This document shows, one piece after another, positions 1 through 7,307 of a stretch of DNA of 29,927 nucleotides. The stretch covers positions 1 through 29,927 of the IMG/VR virus record IMGVR_UViG_3300030107_001760; one strand, given 5' to 3'. Every line of letters begins with the position of its first letter. The first letter of the stretch is position 1. Position numbers and translations under genes: made by a program. The stretch comes from a virus. Below the pieces are notes generated by a model. It was given only the letters and a program-made list of their open reading frames with translations, was not told where the DNA came from and did not search any database.

Positions 1-270
1 GAATTAGGTTCTGCTATACTAACAGTTAATGGTGAAGTCTCTATGACTACACTAGATATTGGTGGAACAAATGTAGGATCAACCGCAGCAGAATTAAATT
101 TACTTGATGGTTCTGCTAAATCAACATCATCAATTACTATTGCCGATAGTGATGCTCTTATAGTTATTGATGGTACAACTACGAAGCAAATACCAGCTTC
201 AGATATGAAAACTTATGCAGGTGGTGTTTCAACAGCAGACGCTACAGCATTAGCCGTTGCTTTAGGATAG
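1..270 (+). CDS. Tail fibre protein, C-terminal part (cut by window edge)
   Basis: Frame 1 is open from the first base of the window, so this is the C-terminal 89 residues of a longer protein whose start lies to the left. An ATG at 43 exists but has no good ribosome site and sits mid-frame. The visible part is Ser/Thr/Gly/Ala-rich with the phrase AAELNLLDG followed by a short beta-rich segment, a motif that recurs in long trimeric tail fibres of marine phages. It ends in TAG, and an AGGAG ribosome site for the next gene follows directly. Inference: a distal or shaft region of a receptor-binding fibre. The exact fibre type cannot be told from this fragment. Confidence 0.75.
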   Translation, partial: ELGSAILTVNGEVSMTTLDIGGTNVGSTAAELNLLDGSAKSTSSITIADSDALIVIDGTTTKQIPASDMKTYAGGVSTADATALAVALG

Positions 271-280
271 GAGATACATA

Positions 281-628
281 ATGGCAAATACGTTTAAGGT
301 AATTACAAAAGCTGGAGTAACAAGTGCTGATGTGATTTATACTGTTGCTGGTAGTACGACAACAGTTGTTTTAGGAATTATGATTGGTAATACTCAAAGT
401 TCAGATATTACTGCAACTTTAACTCTAGGCACAGATACAGGTTCAAGGGCAGGAGCTAATAATGAAGCTAACCAAGACGTTGAGCTTCTTACATCAACAA
501 CAATACCTGCAAATTCAACCTTAGAAATGATGGGTGGAAATAAAGTAGTAATGGAAACTACAGACACTCTTTCTTTAACAGCGAGTGCTGCTGCTGATAT
601 TGCTGTTTCAATAATGGAGATAACTTAA
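281..628 (+). CDS. Small virion structural protein, tail or fibre associated
   Basis: This 115-aa protein is almost wholly beta-strand and Thr/Ala/Ser-rich, with no charged clusters and no signal peptide. It starts at ATG after a clear AGGAG, and its TAA overlaps the next ATG (TAATG), so it is translationally coupled to the C1q-like fibre gene. Proteins of this size and composition (MANTFKV opening, IPANSTLEMM near the C-terminus) occur in the fibre regions of marine cyanophages and pelagiphages and are annotated there only as structural. A small jelly-roll or head-decoration-like fold is plausible but not demonstrable here. No catalytic motif is visible. Confidence 0.7.
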   Translation: MANTFKVITKAGVTSADVIYTVAGSTTTVVLGIMIGNTQSSDITATLTLGTDTGSRAGANNEANQDVELLTSTTIPANSTLEMMGGNKVVMETTDTLSLTASAAADIAVSIMEIT

Positions 629-1251
629 TGCCATATATAGGTAAAGAACCAAATGCTTCACCTAGTCAAACATTAGGAACAGGTGCCGCAGAAGATATTT
701 TATTAAAGCTAGATGGTAATGCTGTTGATTACCATATAGGCTTAGACGACTCTGCTGACAAATTAACTATAGGAAAAGGGTCAGCATTAGGAACTACCAC
801 AAGTATGACGTTTGATGAAAATGGTATTATCAATAAACCATTGCAACCAGCAACTTTTTGTCACCTATCTGGTAACCAATCAATAGCGAGTGGTAGTTGG
901 GTAAAGGCTGCTATGGCTTCTGAAGATTATGACCAGAATAATGACATGGATTTATCCAATTATAAATTTGTAGCTCCTGTAGATGGACTTTATTTTGTCA
1001 CATTAACTGGTGGTTTTCATATGGACACAGATAAATATATTGGTGTTGCAATATATGTTAATGGTGCTGAAGGATTAAGGGCTTGCCAAGTTACAGGAAT
1101 AACAAATCATCACCAATGTACTACTACTGGTGTTTTAAAATTAGATGCAGATGATTATATCGAATGGTATTTTCTACATATATTTGGTTCTGATGATAAC
1201 ATAACAGGTTCAAAAGAATATACTCATGCAATGGTACACTTATTAGCCTAA
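628..1251 (+). CDS. Tail fibre/adhesin with C-terminal C1q-like domain
   Basis: This 207-aa protein has an N-terminus of the MPYIG type shared with the fibre gene at 1508. It is followed by the phrase YHIGLDDSADKLTIG and a KPLQPA linker (about residues 35-75), which recur as an adaptor in marine phage fibres. Residues about 71-207 have the C1q/TNF-like jelly-roll pattern: FVAPVDGLYFV at 114-124, a VNG turn near 144-146, LDADDYIEW near 172-180 and a hydrophobic C-terminal strand. C1q-like domains trimerise and bind ligands, so this is probably a receptor-binding tip or accessory adhesin. It is coupled to the gene upstream by TAATG. Confidence 0.75.
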   Translation: MPYIGKEPNASPSQTLGTGAAEDILLKLDGNAVDYHIGLDDSADKLTIGKGSALGTTTSMTFDENGIINKPLQPATFCHLSGNQSIASGSWVKAAMASEDYDQNNDMDLSNYKFVAPVDGLYFVTLTGGFHMDTDKYIGVAIYVNGAEGLRACQVTGITNHHQCTTTGVLKLDADDYIEWYFLHIFGSDDNITGSKEYTHAMVHLLA

Positions 1252-1262
1252 AGGAGAAAAAT

Positions 1263-1508
1263 ATGGCAGATAAAGAATATAAAGTAACACTAAATGACAT
1301 TCAACAAAAAGCTATGAATGGTCAAATGGTTGATATTCAAACTTGGATTGAAACCGCTGTGCATAATAAAGCTCGAAAAGCTATTGATTACTATTGTGAT
1401 ATTGAAGGTATAAGTAAGAAGGCTTCTGATTCTACAAAAAATACAACAATAACTAATGCAACCATTGAGACTGCTGTTGAAAGAAACAAAAGACTTGGAG
1501 TAGGATAA
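1263..1508 (+). CDS. Small protein between fibre genes, possible chaperone or connector
   Basis: This 81-aa, mostly helical, charged protein has a strong AAGGAG ribosome site just upstream, and its stop overlaps the next ATG (TAATG). A predicted helix (about residues 8-50, with TWIETAVHNKARKAIDYYC) is followed by a Thr/Asn-rich stretch and a final helix ending ERNKRLGVG. It has no recognisable domain. Small helical proteins of this kind between fibre genes are common in marine phages, and I infer either a fibre-assembly helper or a connector. The function is unknown. Confidence 0.6.
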   Translation: MADKEYKVTLNDIQQKAMNGQMVDIQTWIETAVHNKARKAIDYYCDIEGISKKASDSTKNTTITNATIETAVERNKRLGVG

Positions 1509-2578
1509 TGCCATATTTAGGTGCTAAACCAACAGATGTTCCTGTAGGAAATCTAAACAATAATAAAAATTTATTAATTAATGGGTCAATGATGATTGCT
1601 CAAAGAAATGGTGGAGCAACAATTACAGATGGTACTACTTATACTAATAATGATGATTCGTATGTTTTAGATAGGTGGAATTTAGTAAGTGATGGTAACA
1701 ATATAGTAGATGTATCAAGAAGCACAACAGCACCTGATGGTGGCTCACCTAATACTATTGCTTTAGATGTAGAAACAGACGATAAAAAATTTGGTATTGT
1801 GCAATTTCTTGAGTCTGCTGACAGTCACGCTGCTATTGGTCAAACAGTATCTTTACAGTTTAAAGCTAAAGTTAGTAATGCTAGATTAACAGATGTTAGG
1901 GCTGCTGTTATTTCGTGGGATGGAACTGCTGATTCAGTTACAAGTGATGTTGTTAATGCATGGGAAAATGCCTCAACTGTACCTACATTAGCTACAAATT
2001 GGACCTATGAAAATACGGCTGCAAGTTTAGCTTTAACTACTTCTTTTGCTACATATACAATAGATGGTATTGCTGTTGATACCTCATCAACAAATAATAT
2101 TGCTGTGTTTATTTGGTCTCAAACTGAAACTAATAATGCTGGAGATATTTTATATATTACAGATGTTCAATTAGAAGTTGCAGATGTCGCTGGAACATAT
2201 GACAGAAAATCTTTTGCAGAAGAATGGTCCGCTTGTCAACGATACTTTTTTAGCACACTTGGAATGGATATAGCAAAAGGTGGTAACACAGGAGTTGCTA
2301 ATGGTTACTCTGTTGTAACTTTTGGTGATGATCAAGGAGACTGGGCTGTTACACATCCATTAACAATAGAAATGCGAACAGACCCTTCTGTCACTATTGT
2401 GAATACTTATCCAAATGGTTCAGCTACAGGTGTATTTAGAAATTTTAATGACGGAACAACTAGTGCCGTTACTGATGATTCAAAAGAATCTAATTTACGA
2501 GTGCAAGATACTTCTGTAGAGGCTGGTCATGCAAATGATGGACTTTTTGGAGCTTTAATTGCAGACGCAGAAATGTGA
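1508..2578 (+). CDS. Tail fibre with carbohydrate-binding-like beta sandwich
   Basis: This 356-aa protein begins MPYLGAKPTDVPVGN, parallel to the N-terminus of the gene at 628, which suggests a shared virion anchor. NLLINGSMMIAQR (residues 21-33) is a classic opening of phage fibre heads. Residues about 50-226 form a beta-sandwich pattern (DRWNL at 55-59, YITDVQLE at 216-223) like carbohydrate-binding modules. RKSFAEEWSACQRYF (233-247) is a widespread signature that follows such domains in phage fibres. The C-terminal 110 residues form a separate beta-rich domain and probably contact the receptor. The start is fixed by overlap with the previous stop. It most likely acts outside the cell in host recognition. 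Confidence 0.8.
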   Translation: MPYLGAKPTDVPVGNLNNNKNLLINGSMMIAQRNGGATITDGTTYTNNDDSYVLDRWNLVSDGNNIVDVSRSTTAPDGGSPNTIALDVETDDKKFGIVQFLESADSHAAIGQTVSLQFKAKVSNARLTDVRAAVISWDGTADSVTSDVVNAWENASTVPTLATNWTYENTAASLALTTSFATYTIDGIAVDTSSTNNIAVFIWSQTETNNAGDILYITDVQLEVADVAGTYDRKSFAEEWSACQRYFFSTLGMDIAKGGNTGVANGYSVVTFGDDQGDWAVTHPLTIEMRTDPSVTIVNTYPNGSATGVFRNFNDGTTSAVTDDSKESNLRVQDTSVEAGHANDGLFGALIADAEM

Positions 2579-2588
2579 GGATAAATAA

Positions 2589-2780
2589 ATGATTGTAACA
2601 ACAGCAAATAAGTATGAATTTACTAATGAAAATGGTAACAAAGTAGAAAAAATAGTTGCGATTATTGATGGTCAAGAAAAACACATACCATTAAATACAA
2701 AAAATAGACACTATCGTGCAGTTTTAAGGTGGGTAGATGCTGGTAACACTATTGGAACACATAGTTTTCCAACTGAGTAA
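2589..2780 (+). CDS. Small phage protein of unknown function
   Basis: This 63-aa protein is preceded by GAGGA and ends in TAATG overlap with the oxygenase gene. Residues 5-34 look like two or three beta strands (KYEFTNENGNKVEKIVAII) and the second half is one helix (YRAVLRWVDAGNTI). The sequence resembles small conserved proteins found beside tail-fibre genes in marine phages. I cannot give a function. Coupling to the 2OG oxygenase gene suggests the two are made together. Confidence 0.6.
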   Translation: MIVTTANKYEFTNENGNKVEKIVAIIDGQEKHIPLNTKNRHYRAVLRWVDAGNTIGTHSFPTE

Positions 2781-3358
2781 TGAAAAAACTTGAAGCACCA
2801 AACTCTCTTATTGGGTATGCAGATTTAGACGAAGAGATTTGTGATAATTTAATTAATTTTTTTGAACACGATACAATGTTTCATACAGTCAAAGGTGTAA
2901 CTGCTAACGAAAAAAACCCATCTAAAGATATAAAAGAATCTTTTGATAAAAATATTTCTGCAAATTGTAGTGATAAAACAATTTATAAATATCTTACTAT
3001 TTTGCATGATTTTTTAAATGATTATAAAAAACTTTTTCCAACTTTATCTTTTGTTAATATAAGAATAAGTGACTCATTTAATATACAAAAATATCCGAAA
3101 GATGGTGCATATAAAGCATGGCATTGTGAAAGAATGAATAGTGATGCAAAAACAAGTTTACGAGTATTATCCTTTATTACATATTTAAATGATGTTAATG
3201 TTGGTGGAGAAACAGAGTTTGCATTACAGCAAAAAAGAATTAAAGCAAAAAAAGGTAGAACAATTATATTTCCGAGTGAATGGTCACATTTACATAGAGG
3301 TGTACCTTCACCAAATCAAGAGAAATATATAACAGCAGGATGGTTTGAGTTATTATGA
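2780..3358 (+). CDS. 2OG-Fe(II) oxygenase, prolyl 4-hydroxylase-like
   Basis: This 192-aa protein has a double-stranded beta-helix core at about residues 95-192. The visible signatures are WHCE (H115, E117) as the first iron ligands, YLNDVNVGGETEF (135-147) as in prolyl-4-hydroxylases, HLHRG with the distal iron ligand H172, and EKYITAGW, where K182 is the likely 2-oxoglutarate anchor. Members of this family hydroxylate protein prolines or other substrates using O2 and 2-oxoglutarate. The first motif is HxE rather than the usual HxD, a conservative change. Its position among fibre and virion genes suggests hydroxylation of a virion protein or a cell-surface target, but the substrate is not shown by the sequence. 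Confidence 0.8.
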   Translation: MKKLEAPNSLIGYADLDEEICDNLINFFEHDTMFHTVKGVTANEKNPSKDIKESFDKNISANCSDKTIYKYLTILHDFLNDYKKLFPTLSFVNIRISDSFNIQKYPKDGAYKAWHCERMNSDAKTSLRVLSFITYLNDVNVGGETEFALQQKRIKAKKGRTIIFPSEWSHLHRGVPSPNQEKYITAGWFELL

Positions 3359-3822
3359 ATAAAGTAACAGCATATTTAATATTTTTATGGATAGTTGTTG
3401 TAGTAGTTGCTGCTTATCCTACTTTTGTTCAAGGACAAGTTATATGTAATGAAAGAGCAGCTATGCTACACAGTTTAGAAAATTCTTTTGGAGAAAAAGT
3501 AGCTGAACAAGGTGTAGATGAAGGGTTGTTAGTTGTTATTTCAGTTAACTTAGATGGTAAGTGGTCTTTACTTCTTACACCTAAAGGAAGAATAAATACT
3601 TTTTGTGTTCCTATAACTGGGAGCAACTGGACACAAGATAAAAATGTATCTCATGGAATAACATATAATGGTTCTGTATTAACTATTATGCAAGAAGATG
3701 ATGGTAATTGGAAAATGATTTATATGGATAAAAATACTGGTAAAGTAGATGATATTACTACTGGCTATGGATGGGAACGTATTATAAAATTTGATGAGTT
3801 ATTAGAAAATACTGAAGGCTAA
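3355..3822 (+). CDS. Exported or membrane-anchored protein of unknown function
   Basis: The 155-aa product opens with a hydrophobic segment (about residues 6-22, FLWIVVVVVAAYP) followed by VQGQ, consistent with a signal peptide or an N-terminal anchor. The mature part starts with ICNERAAMLHSL and contains beta strands with WSLLLTPKGRINTFCVP (about 71-87) and GSNWTQ, leaving Cys31 and a second Cys near 85 that could form a periplasmic disulphide. A pattern of N-terminal Cys, then an LTxPxGxxCxVxxGxxW-like motif, is familiar in small exported proteobacterial proteins of unknown role. It starts inside the oxygenase stop (ATGA overlap). It may act in the periplasm during entry or exit. Confidence 0.6.
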   Translation: MNKVTAYLIFLWIVVVVVAAYPTFVQGQVICNERAAMLHSLENSFGEKVAEQGVDEGLLVVISVNLDGKWSLLLTPKGRINTFCVPITGSNWTQDKNVSHGITYNGSVLTIMQEDDGNWKMIYMDKNTGKVDDITTGYGWERIIKFDELLENTEG

Positions 3823-3827
3823 GTAGT

Positions 3828-4271
3828 ATGGAAATTAGTAAAGGGTTGACAGCTGCTATATCTGAACTTGGCTTTCCAGTTGTTATAGCTTTAATATCTG
3901 TAATTATAATATATAAGTTAGGAGTTTTTCTTCTAAAGTTTTTTCAAGATCTTGTTGGTAAACAACAAACAGATCGTATGAAAAATATAGAACAAATTAA
4001 AGTTGATACAGTTAAAGCTATAGAACAACTACAAACAGAATTAGATGAAGAACAAAGAGATACAAGAAAAGAAATAGCTGAGATTAAAACAATGGTTGTT
4101 AGATTAATAGATCGTGTAAGATTGTTAGCTGAAGAAGTTTATGACCATGATGTTACAGCTCGTGCTGTTTGGCAGATTAATCCTAAAAGAGCTAAACATA
4201 GAACTAGAGCAGAACGTAGAGATCAGCTACAAGATGAACTTGCAGATATAGGTAAAAATGGTGATTCATGA
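3828..4271 (+). CDS. Single-pass membrane protein with long coiled coil
   Basis: This 147-aa protein has one clear transmembrane segment (about residues 14-36, FPVVIALISVIIIYKLGVFL). A long charged heptad-like helix follows (about 40-115, with DTVKAIEQLQTELDEEQRDTRKEI), and the tail is basic and then acidic. The arrangement resembles small phage membrane proteins annotated variously as holin-like or inner-membrane spanin-like. No spanin partner with a lipobox is visible next to it. It overlaps the next gene by ATGA. Role inferred only: membrane-associated, possibly in lysis or virion entry. Confidence 0.6.
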   Translation: MEISKGLTAAISELGFPVVIALISVIIIYKLGVFLLKFFQDLVGKQQTDRMKNIEQIKVDTVKAIEQLQTELDEEQRDTRKEIAEIKTMVVRLIDRVRLLAEEVYDHDVTARAVWQINPKRAKHRTRAERRDQLQDELADIGKNGDS

Positions 4272-4600
4272 AAAAGAAAAATACTGTATATATTTCTGAT
4301 AAAGAAATCAACTCATTACATAAAGATAGAATGTATTTGATATTTGCTCCAAGCAAAGAAAACCCTGAAGAATTTTCTGTTAAACTGGCAGATACAACTG
4401 AATTAGAATTAAACTCAGATAGACATAGCAGAATACTATATATTGTTATGGGATTAATGAGTATGATTGACGAAGATTTAGATTTTTTACTTGACAAAGG
4501 TGAAGAAATAATGTATAATACATTAACAGAACAAAGAAAAAAAGAGTTTGCTGACTCTAAAAACGTGGTGGTATTCAACCCCCATGATAGAGTTCATTAA
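4268..4600 (+). CDS. Hypothetical protein upstream of internal virion genes
   Basis: This 110-aa protein is basic at the N-terminus and otherwise acidic, with no transmembrane segment and no known motif. The first half looks beta-rich (YLIFAPSKENPEEFSVKLA) and the second half helical (ILYIVMGLMSMIDEDLDFLL). It starts by ATGA overlap with the preceding gene. The interval to the next gene (16 nt) holds its AGAGGAG ribosome site. The 3' half of this gene contains an exact sigma-70 promoter consensus at 4491-4519, so its codons may be partly constrained by a regulatory role. Confidence 0.6.
   Translation: MKKKNTVYISDKEINSLHKDRMYLIFAPSKENPEEFSVKLADTTELELNSDRHSRILYIVMGLMSMIDEDLDFLLDKGEEIMYNTLTEQRKKEFADSKNVVVFNPHDRVH
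4491..4519 (+). promoter_or_regulatory. Sigma-70 consensus promoter inside a gene
   Basis: TTGACA at 4491-4496 is followed after exactly 17 bases by TATAAT at 4514-4519. Transcription would start near 4526, about 90 nt upstream of the large virion gene at 4617. It lies inside the coding region of the 110-aa gene (codons for LDKGEEIMYN), so coding chance must be considered. It is nevertheless the only perfect match I found on the plus strand, and it sits in a sensible place ahead of the internal-protein block. Confidence 0.55.
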
Positions 4601-4616
4601 GTAGAGGAGAATAAAT

Positions 4617-6521
4617 ATGGCAAAGGGAACAAGTCAATTTGATGCTTTGGGTCCTATTAATCAAGAACCTAGTTTTGATCCTGCTGAGATTTTTGATCCA
4701 GAAGCAGCATCAGCTACTATTAATCCATCAGAAATAAGTGCTAATCCAGTAGATCTTTTTCCAGCATTAGATACTGGAATATCTACAAACCCTTTTGAAA
4801 GACCCGGAGCTAGAGTTGGTGTAGATCCAGAAATTACTCCTGCTCCTATAGGTACTTCACCAGATCCTACTGAAAGGACTATTCAACCTATAGGTACAGG
4901 CACAGGTACAGGTACAGATACAGGTACAGATGTAGCATCAGGTTTTAGAACTCCAGAACAAGAAGCAGCTGCTAGAGAATTATCACAACAGTTAGGTGTA
5001 TCTAGTTTAGCAGAAGTAACTCCTCCATCTCCTGCTACTGTTCAACCTTTAACTGCTTCTCAAATAGCAGAACAACCTACTCAATTAATGGATACAACAG
5101 GTAAATTGTTAGGTGCTTCTCCAGATGCTACAATAAGACAAGCTGCAACAACTCCTCAAGTAGGTGCTCCTACTGCTCCTACTACTCCTGATGCTACTCC
5201 TACATTAGTTGCAGGTCAACAAGCAGGTGTTACTGCTGCACAGTTAGCAGCTCCTAGTCAAACAGTTGCTGATATACAAGGACAAGTATCTCCAGAAGCT
5301 CAAGCAGTTGCAGCTCAAGCTACATTAGATCCTCAAGCAACTTTACAATTTCAACTAGAACAACTCTATCAAGGTTTTCAACCCGGACAAACACCTCCTG
5401 CATGGGCTAGTCCAGCTATGCGTAGAGCTTCTTCTATTATGCAATCAAGAGGATTAGGTTCTTCTTCAATGGCTGCCGCTGCAATATCACAAGCTATAGT
5501 AGAATCTGCTGTACCTATTGCTCAAGCAGATGCACAAAAGTTTGCTACTATACAATTACAAAATTTAAATAATCAACAACAAACAGCATTATCCAATGCG
5601 GCTACATTTGCAGCTATGGATACTAAAAATCTTGATGCACGTATGACTGCTGCTGTAGAAAACTCTAGAGCATTTTTACAAGTAGATACACAAAACTTAA
5701 ACAATCAACAACAAGCAGCTACCTTAACAGCTCAAGCTCATAACCAAGCATTGTTATCTGATCAAGCTGCTTCTAATGCTGCTGAAAATTTAAACACACA
5801 ACTACAAGCAGATGTAGATAAATTCTTTGCAAACTTAGGATCACAGATAGAACAAAATAATGCTAATAGAGTTATTGCTGTAGAACAATTTAATGTTAAT
5901 GCTGCTAATACTATTGAAATGTTTAATGCTAAACAAAGTGATTTAAGAGAAAAATTTAATTCTGAAATGAGAACATCAATAGATGCTTCTAATGCTCAAT
6001 GGCGAAGAAATATAACTACTATTAACAATGCTTCACAAATGGCTACGAATGAGTATAATGCTACACAAGTTAATAATAGAAACATAAGAGACTACAATAA
6101 TTTGTTTCAAACTTATAGAGATATAGCATCAAGAATATTTCAGACAGCAGAAAATAATGAACAAAGAGCAACCAGTTTACTTTTAGGACAATTATCTGCT
6201 TCTGCTAGTGGTGGCAGATCTGGAGATAGTGGTGGCGGATTAAGTGGAATAGGCAGTATACTAAAAGGTGGTGCAGAATTGATAGGTGCTTTTGGTGGTT
6301 TTTCTACTTGTTTAGTAGCTCAAGAAGTTTATGGAACTAAAGATATAAGATGGTTAAAGTTTAGATGGTGGATGTATCATGATTCGCCTAAATGGTTTAA
6401 AAAATTATATATAAAACATGGTTATAAAGTAGCTCAGTTTATTAAAGATAAACCAAAATTAAAAAAAGTAATAAAATATTTTATGGATAAAAAAATAAAA
6501 AAGGTAGCACACTATGATTAA
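4617..6521 (+). CDS. Internal virion protein, Gln/Ala-rich, with C-terminal CxxAxxVYG box
   Basis: The 634-aa product starts after AGAGGAG. Residues 1-130 are Pro/Asp/Ile-rich and disordered, with a short GTGTGTDTGTD repeat near 93-103. The middle (about 130-240) is Ala/Pro/Thr/Gln-rich, and residues about 270-530 form long Gln/Asn-rich helices of coiled-coil type. A Gly/Ser linker leads to a compact C-terminal box from C565: CLVAQEVYG, then WLKFRWWM, WFKKLYIKHG and KLKKVIKYFMDKKI. That Cys-led box (CFI/CWVA type) recurs at C-termini of many phage virion and tail proteins. I infer an internal or ejected structural protein comparable in place to T7 gp14/gp15. The precise role is unknown. Confidence 0.7.
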   Translation: MAKGTSQFDALGPINQEPSFDPAEIFDPEAASATINPSEISANPVDLFPALDTGISTNPFERPGARVGVDPEITPAPIGTSPDPTERTIQPIGTGTGTGTDTGTDVASGFRTPEQEAAARELSQQLGVSSLAEVTPPSPATVQPLTASQIAEQPTQLMDTTGKLLGASPDATIRQAATTPQVGAPTAPTTPDATPTLVAGQQAGVTAAQLAAPSQTVADIQGQVSPEAQAVAAQATLDPQATLQFQLEQLYQGFQPGQTPPAWASPAMRRASSIMQSRGLGSSSMAAAAISQAIVESAVPIAQADAQKFATIQLQNLNNQQQTALSNAATFAAMDTKNLDARMTAAVENSRAFLQVDTQNLNNQQQAATLTAQAHNQALLSDQAASNAAENLNTQLQADVDKFFANLGSQIEQNNANRVIAVEQFNVNAANTIEMFNAKQSDLREKFNSEMRTSIDASNAQWRRNITTINNASQMATNEYNATQVNNRNIRDYNNLFQTYRDIASRIFQTAENNEQRATSLLLGQLSASASGGRSGDSGGGLSGIGSILKGGAELIGAFGGFSTCLVAQEVYGTKDIRWLKFRWWMYHDSPKWFKKLYIKHGYKVAQFIKDKPKLKKVIKYFMDKKIKKVAHYD

Positions 6522-6813
6522 ACCTTCCTTACTAGATGTACTAAAAGAAAATAGGAAAGTAGATACTGATGAATTTGCTGTTGCTGTTGCAATTAAAAAT
6601 ATGGAAGGGTTTGTTAGCAGACCTCAAGCATTGATGGATCTACAAAGTGCTAAAACAAAAGGATCTCTTTCTACTGAAGAACAAGCTACATTAGATTTAG
6701 TATCTATTTATACTCCTTTACTTGCAAGATTTAAAGGAGATGAATTGTTACAACTTATAGAAGAAGATATTAAAAATCTAGTTAATGAGAAAAAACAAAA
6801 AGGACTAATGTAA
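6514..6813 (+). CDS. Small protein in virion operon
   Basis: This 99-aa, mainly helical protein begins inside the end of the previous gene (8-nt overlap) and ends in TAATG overlap with the next. The N-terminus is IKPSLLDVLKENR, and the rest alternates acidic and basic helices, ending NLVNEKKQKGLM. There is no signal peptide, membrane segment or known motif. Tight coupling on both sides places it in the virion assembly block, where a scaffold-like or accessory role is possible. Confidence 0.6.
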   Translation: MIKPSLLDVLKENRKVDTDEFAVAVAIKNMEGFVSRPQALMDLQSAKTKGSLSTEEQATLDLVSIYTPLLARFKGDELLQLIEEDIKNLVNEKKQKGLM

Positions 6814-7307
6814 TGGATTTAGCAGCACAAGTATTTATGAACCAACCAGTACCGGGTGAATCCTTAACAGTTAAATCTGGTAGTTATCCTTACGAAAATC
6901 CACCGCTAGTTACTTCACCTGCTCAAGCTTTTGAATATGTTATGGATGTATATGACTCAGGTAATAATGAAGATATACTAATGCAGTTTATTAGTGCTGG
7001 AGTTACGTTAGAATACTTAGCTAATGTTATTGTTCAAGCAGGATTTATTAATGGGATCTATACTGTAGATGTAGCCGAGATTATAAAACCTGCTGTCTTA
7101 TTACAGTTACTTGCAGATGCTAGAGATGCAGGAATACAAGGTATTCGTATTGTAGATGATGCACAAATCAATGAATTTTCTTCTACTGATTATATGGAAT
7201 TAAGAAATACTCTTAGAGGTCCAGAACCTATGATGGAAGAAACACCTATGGAAGTAGTAGAACAACCAATGCCTGAAGGAAGTTTCTTAGATATGGAGAC
7301 AACATAA
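6813..7307 (+). CDS. Hypothetical virion-operon protein
   Basis: This 164-aa acidic protein has a helical core (residues about 40-115, with FEYVMDVYDSGNNEDILMQF and VNGIYTV-like segments). The C-terminal tail is rich in Met, Pro and Glu (PEPMMEETPMEVVEQPMPEG). Such a Met/Pro/Glu tail next to internal-protein genes is common in marine phages and looks flexible. It is coupled by TAATG at both ends. I cannot name a function; a chaperone or minor structural component is possible. Confidence 0.6.
   Translation: MDLAAQVFMNQPVPGESLTVKSGSYPYENPPLVTSPAQAFEYVMDVYDSGNNEDILMQFISAGVTLEYLANVIVQAGFINGIYTVDVAEIIKPAVLLQLLADARDAGIQGIRIVDDAQINEFSSTDYMELRNTLRGPEPMMEETPMEVVEQPMPEGSFLDMETT

Noticed and set aside
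3846-3875. TTGACA on the plus strand near 3846
   Set aside because: No acceptable -10 hexamer lies 16-18 bases downstream.
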